From: Pectobacterium betavasculorum
GTDB taxonomy: Bacteria > Pseudomonadota > Gammaproteobacteria > Enterobacterales > Enterobacteriaceae
Direction of reading: 5' to 3'
Assembly (NCBI RefSeq): GCF_000749845.1
Contig: NZ_JQHM01000002.1
Location: 124,001 to 188,000 of the forward strand
DNA length: 64,000 nt
Positions 35,236 to 43,824 of this stretch are shown piece by piece. Below the pieces are notes generated by a model. That model had not been told where the DNA came from. It saw only the letters and a list, made by a program, of their open reading frames with translations, and made no database searches. The translations under genes and the position numbers were made by a program. Within the stretch, counting starts at the first letter, position 1; every line of letters begins with the position of its first letter.

Positions 35236-38200
35236 CGCATCCAAAAGATAGTCACGCCACGAAAAATACCGCCGCGGGCGAAGGAACCACCGATCCGCGT
35301 CTGGTTGAAGCGTTACGCCACAGCCTGTTGCTGAACGAACAGTTGAAACAGCGTAATCAGGATTTGACGCAGGCGGCGCATGAACCTATCGCCATTATTT
35401 CAATGGGCTGTCGTTTACCCGGCGGCATTCATTCTCCCGAACAGCTTTGGCAACAGTTGTCCAATGATGAGGACGCCATCGGCCCCTTCCCTGCCGATCG
35501 GGGATGGAACGTGAAGACGCTCTTTGAACAAAACCCGGCACTCAGCGCCGTCGCCAACGCCTGGAAAGGCGGGTTTCTGGAGGATGCAGCAGGCTTCGAC
35601 GCGGGCTTCTTTAAGATATCCGATCGTGAGGCACTGGCGATGGATCCTCAGCAACGCCTACTGCTGGAGGTGAGTTGGGAAGTTCTGGAGCGTGCTGGTA
35701 TCGTTCCCGCCACGCTAAAAAACAGTCAGACCGGCGTCTTTATTGGCGCCACGCACAACGGCTATCTCAGCGATATCGAGCGGCGCAACCCCGCCGCCGA
35801 CGGTTATCGCTTACAAGGCAGCCTGAGCAGCATCAGTTCCGGGCGCATCGCTTACACATTGGGACTTAACGGTCCGGCTATCACGGTAGATACCGCCTGC
35901 TCTGCGTCTCTCACTGCGATCCATCAAGCCATTCGCTCACTGAAGAGCGGCGAGTGTTCGCTTGCTATCGCAGGCGGGGCAACGATTATGGCTTCTCCAG
36001 AGGTCTTTGCCGAGTTCACCCGTCAAGGCGGTCTTGCCGCCGACGGAAGATGTAAAGCCTTTTCTGACCATGCCGACGGAACGGGGTTTTCTGAAGGCGT
36101 TGGGCTTATTTTGCTGGAGAAACTCTCCGACGCATTACGAGCGGGTCACAGCGTACTCGCCGTGATTAGAGGGAGCGCAATTAATCAGGATGGTGCCAGC
36201 AACGGGCTGACTGCGCCAAACGGCCCTGCGCAGGAACAGGTCATCCGTCAGGCGCTGAATAATGCGGAGCTGACCTTTTCCGATATTGATGTCGTAGAGG
36301 CGCACGGCACTGGCACCACGCTTGGCGACCCTATTGAAGCACATGCACTGCTCAACACCTATGGCAAACATCGGTCTGACGATCAACCGCTATGGCTTGG
36401 CTCACTAAAATCCAATATCGGCCATACCCAGCTTGCCGCTGGCGTCGCCAGCGTCATCAAGATGGTGATGGCTCTCGGGCACGGGCGCTTGCCCAAAACG
36501 CTGCATGCCGAGACACCCTCCGGAAAAATAGACTGGTCACGAGGCAACATTAAATTACTCAACACGGCACGCGATTGGCCTGATACCGGGCGTCCCAAAC
36601 GCGCAGCGGTATCATCATTTGGCTTTTCCGGCACCAACGCTCACCTTATTCTCGAAGAGGCTCCGTCAATTGCGCCTCCGGTGCAAGAAGCCGCACCTGC
36701 AAGGGCTTTCCCCGTGCCTGGCATCGCGCTACCGTTGTCTGCGGCCTCACCAGACGGGCTGTGCGCTCAGGCCAAACAGTTGCACGCATGGTTGACTCAG
36801 AATGCGAGCTCGATGCCCGACATCGCCTATTCGCTAGCCACCACCCGCACCCATTTTGACTATCGTGCCGTGATTACCGCAGAAGACAGTAACAATGCGC
36901 TCATCGCGCTGGAGGCACTGGCCGCCAATCGTTACGCGCCCGGCATCATTCAAGGCGTCCGTTCTCCGTCAGGCAGCGTCGCGTTTCTTTTTACCGGACA
37001 GGCTTCGCAGTGGCCGACGATGGGAAGAGGGTTATACCGCCTGTCTCCGGTATTCGCTCAAACGCTCGACGAAATCTGTCAGCACCTCGACCCCCATCTG
37101 CCTCAACCGCTTAAAACCGTGATGTTCGCCGAAAAAGGCAGCGTCGATGCCGTACTGCTGGATCGCACCGATTTTACCCAGGCGGCGCTGTTCGCGTTCG
37201 AGGTCGCGTTATGCCGAACAGTCATGCATCTCGGCGTACAGCCAGATGTACTGATCGGTCACTCCATCGGCGAAATCGCCGCCGCCTATATCGCTGGCGT
37301 ATTCAGTCTGGCCGATGCCGCGACATTCGTTGCAACGCGTGGACGGCTGATGGAGTCCATTACCGCCGATGGCGCGATGGTTGCCATTGAAGCCAGCGAG
37401 GCGGAGATGTTGCCGTCGTTGCAAGGACATGAAGAACACGTCACGATCGCCGTGATTAATACGCCGTCTGCTGTGGTGATATCCGGCGACACGGACAAGG
37501 TGCTAAATATCGCCGAACAGTGGCAGTCACGCGGCTACCGCACGCACCGTTTAAGAACCAGCCACGCCTTTCACTCGCCCCATATTGACGGCATCGCTGA
37601 TGCCTTACGCCGCACGCTGTCAACGCTGTCGTTTCAGCCACCCGCTATTCCCATTGTTTCAACGGTGACCGGTCAACGGCTAACCAACGAACAGGCCTGT
37701 TCCGTTGAGTATTGGGCGAATCAGGCCCGCTGCGCGGTGCGATTCGACGCCGCCGTCCAATGGCTTGAGGCACACAATACCGCCATCGCGCTGGAAGTCG
37801 GCCCTGACGGCGTGCTGACGGCGCTGGGGCGAGCCAGTAGCGTCAGTGAATCCGGCGGCGTTACCAGCGCGGCGTGGATTGCCCCCTTACGTAAAGAGCG
37901 GGATGAGTGGCGCTCCTTCTTTGCCGCGCTGGCCAGACTGTACGCACAAGGGCAACCGCTGGACTGGAGAAAACTGTTCGTCCAGACACCGATCGTGCCG
38001 CTGCCCACCTATCCCTTCCAGCACCGTCGTTATTGGTTGCAAGCGCCACCAGCACGACCAACGTTAGATGGTGGCTTTTTTACAGTTAAACATCCTTTTT
38101 TACACGCCGGCATAGACAACGCCGCGCAGCAAAGCTGGATTTTTACCGGACAATTAGACGCCGCCAGACAGCCTTGGATACTGGAGCACCGGGTCGCCGA

Positions 38201-41200
38201 CGTCCCCGCAGGCGCGGGGACGATGACCGCAGAGATGATACTGTCTATCGGGGAGCAGATTGGCTGCCAGCGTCTTGACGATCTCTTCCTGCACGCGATT
38301 TTGCCTCTGAATGAGTGTATTCCCACGTCCATCCAACTCCATGTCAGCCCGCCGGAAGCGGATGGCGGTAGAACGGTGGAAGCCTATTTTCATCAGCCTG
38401 GCGATCCAGAACCGGACGGGTATCAGATGGGGCACTGGAAACGCTATGCCACTTGCCGTCTTGTACCAGACGAAAAGTTATCACCGGAGTGGCCGGATTT
38501 CCATAATGAAAACTGGCCGCCCGCCAACGCCAAACCCGTTGATTTTACCCCGATTTATGAACACCTCGCTGCTCAGGGTGTGATTCTAGGTAACGCGTTT
38601 CAAAGGCTCATTAACGTGTGGGAGCACGAAGACGGACTGTATATCGAAGCCACGTTGCCAGAGAGTCATGCGGAACTGGGAGAGGATTTCATTCTGCACC
38701 CGACCCTGCTAGACGCGGGAATGCAAGCAGCATTACTGGAGCAACTGAAACCAGGCGAAGAAAACATTCAGCCCCGTTTACTTTTTTCCCTTAGCGGGAT
38801 ACGGCAATACATCAGGGGCGCACAGCGTCTGCGAGGCCACCTGATGCGAACAACCACTGAGCCATCGACATCAGGCTACAGCGAATATGCGTTACGACTC
38901 GCGGATGATACCGGTCGAGCAGCCGCAATCATCGACTCTATAGTGCTGAAATCGTCAAACTCACCGCGCCTTTCCCCATCGCGCCCGCCGTTTTACCGTC
39001 TGGCATGGCGTGAGATTGCACCGAACTCATCCATCACAAAGCCGAAAATTCACTGGATTGTTCCGCAAAACAGGTTACGGGAGCGTTTATCCAGACTCAT
39101 CAAGGAGCACGATGCTTCCTGCACGTATGACGATATGCATCAAGCGCTGGCGACGTTCTCACCACAACCAGATGAGATCGCCGTCTTCATCGCGCCGGAT
39201 GGCGACGATACCCCTGAGTTTATCGATCATAACCCGACACACTGCGTACTTAATGCGCTGCAAACGTGGATCGACGAGCCACGTAGCGCAGATGTCCCCC
39301 TTCTTATCGTGACGCAAGGCGCAATAGCGACTAATGATAGAGAGAATGTCCCGAATCTGGCCCAATCCCCAGTGTGGGGATTAGTACGCACCGCACAGCT
39401 TGAATATCCAGGACGATTCTGCCTGCTTGATATCAATGAGGTAGAAAACACAGCATTGTCTTCTATTCATACCGCGATTAACACGCTGTCCCATGAGCCT
39501 CAACTGGCGTTACGCGAGGGGAAAATACTCGCCCCGCGACTGGTAAAATCCGCCGACAATGGCGACCTTACCGGTTACAACCACGCCGACCAGCCGGAAA
39601 ACTCAAGCCGTAACCTTAACCCTGACGGCACCGTACTCATCACCGGCGGTACGGGCGCACTGGGCAAAGTCATCGCGAAACATCTGGTGGAGCATCACGA
39701 CGTTCGTCACGTGCTTCTTGCCAGCCGACGCGGTAAGGACGCGCCAGGCGCCAGTGCGTTATTAAAAGACCTCGCCGAGCTTGGCGCACAGGCGACGATT
39801 GTCGCCTGTGATATCGCCAACGCGGCGGCGGTGGCCTCACTGCTTGATACCATACCGACGGCACATCCGCTCACCGCCGTCATTCACACAGCAGGAAGTG
39901 TGGATACGGCGACACTGAAAACAATGAGTGCAGAGCAGATAGATAACGTTTTACAGTCTAAAGCTGTTTCCGCATGGCATCTTCATCAGCTCACTCAGCA
40001 TCACGACCTTGCGGCATTCGTTCTCTATTCTTCCGCGGTCAGTATTCTTGCGCAGAAAGGACAGGGAAACTACGCCGCCGCCAACGCCTTTTTGGATGCG
40101 CTGGCGTACCATCGGCGATATCAGGGTCTTCCTGCGACCGCAATGGCCTGGGGAATGTGGGCCGAACGCTCGGAAATGGGGGAGCAACTTGGTGACGACG
40201 ATATACAACATATTATCGCAACAGGGCAAATCCCGCTTTCTCGCCCACAAGGCCTGGCCTTCCTGGATACCGTTGTCGGCACACACGTGGTGAACCATCC
40301 ACCGCTGCTGATACCTGCACGTTTAAATCTGGAAGCGCTACGCGAGCAAGGCGACATCCCGCTATTGGCGGAGGTACTCCCTGCTCGCACAGCAGCAAGG
40401 GACAGCATCAGTGCATCGCCACAGATCGCAAACATGCCGGAAAAAGAGCGGTTACCCTATCTGCTTAACGTGATCATTCAATGCGCAGGTGAGGTTCTGA
40501 GCCATCCCGATCCGAAGTCCATAAGAAGCGACGTGGAATTCATTACGCTGGGATTCGACTCTCTTACCTCGGTGGAAATGGGAAGCCGATTATCACAAAC
40601 ATATGGCGTCCGTATTCCCGCCACGGCAATTTTTGACCATTCGACGCCGCAAGCGCTGGCGCAATTCTTACTGAGCATTCTGGCCGGGGAAAAGCACGCT
40701 GGCGCAGCAGAGGCACACGTTGATATAAAAAAAGACGCCGACAGGTTCTACCACCTGCTACGGCGAGCTGTGCAACAAAACATGACGCAGGAAGGACTTA
40801 GCGTGCTGGCCAGCGCAGCGCGGCTACGCGAGCATTTCTCGCATCAACAGCATGAACAACACGCACCAGAGACAGTGTGGCTGCGTAACGATCGGGAGAA
40901 ACCGCTGCTGGTTTGCCTTAACTCATTCATTCCCGCCGCAGCAAATTTAACCTATCAGCGCTTAAGTTCAGCCTTGAGCGATCGGTACAGCGTACTGACC
41001 GTGCCGTTGCCGGGATATCATGGCGAGCCCTTGCCCGCTAACGACTACGCGGCGGCAGCGGCGCTGGCAACGGCAATAGAAAGAGATACATCAGGACGCG
41101 ATTTTACGCTGGTAGGCTTTTCAACTGGCGGGCTCGTCGCGCATGCCGCTGCTCACCAGTTGGAGACTCGCGGCCGACAGCCTAAAGCGGTGGTATTAAT

Positions 41201-41618
41201 CGACAGCTTTCCGCCATCAGCCATGAATGAAGCCACAATGGGCGATGTACTGCGTACATGGTTTGCAGCCAAAGGCGAATTCTGGTCGGATGAGGACACC
41301 TCTGTCATGGCGATGGCCTGGTATCTCGAATTATTCGGCCGACAGTGGACCCCCTCTCACGTGAAAACACCAACGCTGCTGCTTCAGGCCAGAGATTATC
41401 CCGCGTCCGCACAACCGGAACGTTGGGCGAATGAATGGCCAAATTTGGTGAAAAGCATCATCACGCCGGGGAGCCATTTTGAACTGCTAACGGAATATGT
41501 CGCTCATACGGCAAAAAACTTATCTGATTTACTTGGTGAAACAGAAAAAAAACCGATCCTAAAGAAGAGTGATTCGGCGAGAAGAAAGCGAAAAACTGAA
41601 TATATTAAAAATGAATAA
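35232..41618 (+). CDS. cfa7: Type I polyketide synthase Cfa7 (KS-AT-DH-KR-ACP-TE)
   Basis: 2128 residues. N-terminal docking helix (VEALRHSLLLNEQLKQRNQD), KS (Cys223, TACSAS), AT (Ser678, GHSIGE; HAFH at 778-781, the malonyl-CoA signature), DH (His986 in LEHRVADVPAGAG), KR (TGGTGALGK near 1467; NYAAANA near 1614), ACP (Ser1777, GFDSL) and thioesterase (Ser1964, VGFSTGG; late histidine in GSHFELL). Matches P. syringae Cfa7, which adds the last unit and releases coronafacic acid. The DH motif departs from HxxxGxxxxP. A lysine/arginine-rich tail follows the TE. Confidence 0.93.
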   Translation: MTHPKDSHATKNTAAGEGTTDPRLVEALRHSLLLNEQLKQRNQDLTQAAHEPIAIISMGCRLPGGIHSPEQLWQQLSNDEDAIGPFPADRGWNVKTLFEQNPALSAVANAWKGGFLEDAAGFDAGFFKISDREALAMDPQQRLLLEVSWEVLERAGIVPATLKNSQTGVFIGATHNGYLSDIERRNPAADGYRLQGSLSSISSGRIAYTLGLNGPAITVDTACSASLTAIHQAIRSLKSGECSLAIAGGATIMASPEVFAEFTRQGGLAADGRCKAFSDHADGTGFSEGVGLILLEKLSDALRAGHSVLAVIRGSAINQDGASNGLTAPNGPAQEQVIRQALNNAELTFSDIDVVEAHGTGTTLGDPIEAHALLNTYGKHRSDDQPLWLGSLKSNIGHTQLAAGVASVIKMVMALGHGRLPKTLHAETPSGKIDWSRGNIKLLNTARDWPDTGRPKRAAVSSFGFSGTNAHLILEEAPSIAPPVQEAAPARAFPVPGIALPLSAASPDGLCAQAKQLHAWLTQNASSMPDIAYSLATTRTHFDYRAVITAEDSNNALIALEALAANRYAPGIIQGVRSPSGSVAFLFTGQASQWPTMGRGLYRLSPVFAQTLDEICQHLDPHLPQPLKTVMFAEKGSVDAVLLDRTDFTQAALFAFEVALCRTVMHLGVQPDVLIGHSIGEIAAAYIAGVFSLADAATFVATRGRLMESITADGAMVAIEASEAEMLPSLQGHEEHVTIAVINTPSAVVISGDTDKVLNIAEQWQSRGYRTHRLRTSHAFHSPHIDGIADALRRTLSTLSFQPPAIPIVSTVTGQRLTNEQACSVEYWANQARCAVRFDAAVQWLEAHNTAIALEVGPDGVLTALGRASSVSESGGVTSAAWIAPLRKERDEWRSFFAALARLYAQGQPLDWRKLFVQTPIVPLPTYPFQHRRYWLQAPPARPTLDGGFFTVKHPFLHAGIDNAAQQSWIFTGQLDAARQPWILEHRVADVPAGAGTMTAEMILSIGEQIGCQRLDDLFLHAILPLNECIPTSIQLHVSPPEADGGRTVEAYFHQPGDPEPDGYQMGHWKRYATCRLVPDEKLSPEWPDFHNENWPPANAKPVDFTPIYEHLAAQGVILGNAFQRLINVWEHEDGLYIEATLPESHAELGEDFILHPTLLDAGMQAALLEQLKPGEENIQPRLLFSLSGIRQYIRGAQRLRGHLMRTTTEPSTSGYSEYALRLADDTGRAAAIIDSIVLKSSNSPRLSPSRPPFYRLAWREIAPNSSITKPKIHWIVPQNRLRERLSRLIKEHDASCTYDDMHQALATFSPQPDEIAVFIAPDGDDTPEFIDHNPTHCVLNALQTWIDEPRSADVPLLIVTQGAIATNDRENVPNLAQSPVWGLVRTAQLEYPGRFCLLDINEVENTALSSIHTAINTLSHEPQLALREGKILAPRLVKSADNGDLTGYNHADQPENSSRNLNPDGTVLITGGTGALGKVIAKHLVEHHDVRHVLLASRRGKDAPGASALLKDLAELGAQATIVACDIANAAAVASLLDTIPTAHPLTAVIHTAGSVDTATLKTMSAEQIDNVLQSKAVSAWHLHQLTQHHDLAAFVLYSSAVSILAQKGQGNYAAANAFLDALAYHRRYQGLPATAMAWGMWAERSEMGEQLGDDDIQHIIATGQIPLSRPQGLAFLDTVVGTHVVNHPPLLIPARLNLEALREQGDIPLLAEVLPARTAARDSISASPQIANMPEKERLPYLLNVIIQCAGEVLSHPDPKSIRSDVEFITLGFDSLTSVEMGSRLSQTYGVRIPATAIFDHSTPQALAQFLLSILAGEKHAGAAEAHVDIKKDADRFYHLLRRAVQQNMTQEGLSVLASAARLREHFSHQQHEQHAPETVWLRNDREKPLLVCLNSFIPAAANLTYQRLSSALSDRYSVLTVPLPGYHGEPLPANDYAAAAALATAIERDTSGRDFTLVGFSTGGLVAHAAAHQLETRGRQPKAVVLIDSFPPSAMNEATMGDVLRTWFAAKGEFWSDEDTSVMAMAWYLELFGRQWTPSHVKTPTLLLQARDYPASAQPERWANEWPNLVKSIITPGSHFELLTEYVAHTAKNLSDLLGETEKKPILKKSDSARRKRKTEYIKNE

Positions 41619-41680
41619 TCAATATATTGGCGTGGTGAAAAAATCAGCTATCACGAGAATCGTGATGCAGGAGAATGGTT

Positions 41681-42112
41681 ATGACTGAAAATGACCTGGC
41701 TTCTCTTTTCAATAATTCTGCTTTATTTAAGGCCTTGGGATTTAACATTATTGAAATAAAGGACGATGCCATTGTTATGGAAATAAATGACGACAACCCC
41801 TGCCATCAAGGAGGCTTTGGGGTACTCACCTCTCTCGGTATTAACGGTGCTGTTATCAGCGCAGCGCTGGAGTCAGCAATAGGCCTATGTGGATTTAACG
41901 CTTTGGGTCGTGAACCCGCTGGCGTGGTTGAACTTTCTGTCAAAATTTTACGTGTGATACGTAAAAAACCATGTCGAGTCGAGGCGCACGTCGATAATAA
42001 AAACAATAATGTCGCTTTTATTTCTGCCACGCTAATCAGCGCAAGAGGCGGTATTTGCGCAACAGGAACCGGCATTGTACTCAAGAGTAAAGCGACTGAG
42101 GTAATACCATGA
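41681..42112 (+). CDS. Hotdog-fold thioesterase (PaaI-like) in the cfa cluster
   Basis: 143 residues from the ATG at 41681 (GCAGGAG at 8-nt spacing; an ATG at 41675 is too close). Pattern: NPCHQGGFGVLTSLGINGAV ... VVELSVKILRVIRKKPCRVE, typical of the 4-hydroxybenzoyl-CoA / PaaI hotdog thioesterases. It lies 62 bp after cfa7 on the same strand. P. syringae has an alpha/beta-hydrolase thioesterase (Cfa9) at the cluster end instead, so this may be the local editing enzyme. Role inferred from position. Confidence 0.7.
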   Translation: MTENDLASLFNNSALFKALGFNIIEIKDDAIVMEINDDNPCHQGGFGVLTSLGINGAVISAALESAIGLCGFNALGREPAGVVELSVKILRVIRKKPCRVEAHVDNKNNNVAFISATLISARGGICATGTGIVLKSKATEVIP

Positions 42113-42148
42113 AAATCACTTATTAAAGCGTAGCAGAACGATTTTATT

Positions 42149-42275
42149 TATACCCTAAATAATTCGAGTTGCGTGAAGGCGGCAACCGAGCGAGTCCCCA
42201 GAAGCTTACACAAGTAAGTGACTGGGGTGAGTAAGGGCAGACAACGCACAAGCAGCTTGAAGTATGACGGGTATA
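42149..42275. repeat. 127-bp dispersed repeat, copy 1
   Basis: Begins TATACCCTAAATAATTCGAG and ends CTTGAAGTATGACGGGTATA with inverted ends TATACCC / GGGTATA. A second 127-bp copy is at 56156-56282. It has an internal hairpin (CCCCAG ... CTGGGG). It matches a short intergenic element common in Pectobacterium and relatives, and separates the hotdog gene from cfa8. Confidence 0.85.
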
Positions 42276-42386
42276 TACGTGTTAGTGGAACGCCAGTCAT
42301 GGCGTTTCACGGATGAGTAATGCCACCAACGCGATCTGATATAAAAACAGATTGATAGATATATTCGTTGCGACAAGGAGTTCAAC

Positions 42387-43634
42387 ATGACGACAAATTA
42401 TTCCGTTCCTCAAGAGATGAAAGCTTATCTGATTCGTCCAGAGCGTTATGGCGATCCTATTACTGCCATTCAGCAGGAAATCGTCAGCATTCCGAAATTA
42501 TTACCTAATCAGGTTCTTATTAAAGTGATGGCGGCAGGACTGAATTATAATAATGTCTGGGCCGCATTAGGAAAACCCGTCGATGTTATCTCAGCGCGAC
42601 GTAAAAGAAATAAAGATGCTGAGCCGTTTCATATTGGTGGTTCAGAAGCGGCAGGTATTGTTTATTCTGTTGGTCATAATGTTAGTAACGTCAGCATCGG
42701 TGATGCCGTGGTGGTTTCCTGCTCGGTATATGACGCTACCTCGCTTGAATCACGCCTTTCGAACGATCCGATGTTTACCCGCAGTCAAGAAATTTACGGT
42801 TATGAAAGGAATTACGGATCATTTGCAGAATTCACAATCGTTGAAGACTACCAGTGCTTTCCCAAACCTGACTTTCTGACCTGGGAAGAGAGCGCAACCC
42901 TGATGCTCAATGGACCCACAGCCTACAAGCAACTCACTCATTGGGCACCAAATAACGTCAAACCCGGCGATGCTGTTCTCATATGGGGAGCAGCTGGAGG
43001 ATTGGGTTCATTATCGGTACAAATTGTGAAAGCCCTCGGCGGGCTCCCCGTCGCGGTTGTGTCAAGTGAAGAGAAAGGAGAATATGTTCGCAAACTGGGA
43101 GCCGTAGGATATATCGTCAGGAAAAAATACTCACATTTCGGCCGGCTTCCCGATGTGACTTCCGATGAACATACGTCATGGTCCAGAGCATTCGCCAATT
43201 TCAGACGCGACTTCTTTAAGGCCTTAGGAAAAAAAGAACTGCCCAAGCTGGTCATTGAGCACTCAGGACAAGATACTTTCCCTACATCACTACAAATCTG
43301 CGATCACTCAGGTATGGTAGTCACAGTGGGGGGGACCTCTGGTTATAATTGTGACTTTGACGTGCGCCATTTATGGATGCATCAAAAAAGAATACAAGGT
43401 TCTCACTATGCCAATATCCGTGAATGTAATGAGTTTCTTAATCTTGTTAATCAAAGAAAGATCATCCCCACCATGAACAAAGTCTTTCATTTTGATGAAA
43501 TACCTTATGCGCACCAAGAGTTATTAAACGGAGGTATATTCGGCAATGCAGCGGTACTGGTCAATGCAACCGCTCCGAAACTCGGCTCAAGCATTTCTCA
43601 TGAAGAGAAACTCACGACTGCAAACAGTCATTGA
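42387..43634 (+). CDS. cfa8: Crotonyl-CoA reductase-like protein Cfa8
   Basis: 415-residue zinc-free medium-chain reductase of the crotonyl-CoA carboxylase/reductase family: AAGLNYNNVWAALGKPVDV, GGSEAAGIVYSVG, NYGSFAEFTIVEDYQCFPKP, and the nucleotide loop IWGAAGGLGSLSVQIVKALG. Such enzymes make ethylmalonyl-CoA, source of the ethyl group of coronafacic acid, and homologues are in the cfa cluster of P. syringae. AAGGAGTTCAAC precedes the ATG. Separated from the upstream gene by the 127-bp repeat, so it may have its own promoter. Its last ~27 codons are repeated at 52476-52560. Confidence 0.88.
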   Translation: MTTNYSVPQEMKAYLIRPERYGDPITAIQQEIVSIPKLLPNQVLIKVMAAGLNYNNVWAALGKPVDVISARRKRNKDAEPFHIGGSEAAGIVYSVGHNVSNVSIGDAVVVSCSVYDATSLESRLSNDPMFTRSQEIYGYERNYGSFAEFTIVEDYQCFPKPDFLTWEESATLMLNGPTAYKQLTHWAPNNVKPGDAVLIWGAAGGLGSLSVQIVKALGGLPVAVVSSEEKGEYVRKLGAVGYIVRKKYSHFGRLPDVTSDEHTSWSRAFANFRRDFFKALGKKELPKLVIEHSGQDTFPTSLQICDHSGMVVTVGGTSGYNCDFDVRHLWMHQKRIQGSHYANIRECNEFLNLVNQRKIIPTMNKVFHFDEIPYAHQELLNGGIFGNAAVLVNATAPKLGSSISHEEKLTTANSH

Positions 43635-43692
43635 CTGACTAATAACCTATCCCAAAAGAAATAATCATTAATAAATAATGATTATTTCTGAT
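43553..43692 (+). repeat. Left copy of the direct repeat flanking the NRPS
   Basis: The last ~27 codons of cfa8 plus the downstream hairpin. Nearly identical to 52476-52617 (GTCAATGCAACCGCTCCGAA, then CACGACTGCAAACAGTCATT in both), same orientation. Confidence 0.9.
43657..43689. terminator. Terminator hairpin of cfa8
   Basis: AGAAATAATCATTA-ATAAA-TAATGATTATTTCT, a perfect 14-bp stem with a 5-nt loop, 23 bp after the cfa8 stop. AT-rich; probably stops or shields transcription between the convergent cfa8 and NRPS genes. Confidence 0.65.
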
Positions 43693-43768
43693 ACCTGTGG
43701 TGCAAGGGCTGGCGCAGAGATCGTTAGCAGCGTCAATCTTACCGTTATCAACCCGTTTCATCAGCAAA

Positions 43769-43808
43769 CCCACCGCCCGCGCCAATATCAAATTGCACGC
43801 GGGCTGGG
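43769..43808 (-). terminator. Candidate terminator of the NRPS gene
   Basis: CCCA..CCCGCG / CGCGGG.TGGG stem with a 16-nt loop, about 20 bases after the NRPS stop on the minus strand. Confidence 0.5.
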
Positions 43809-43824
43809 TTGTTATCCTCCTAAC

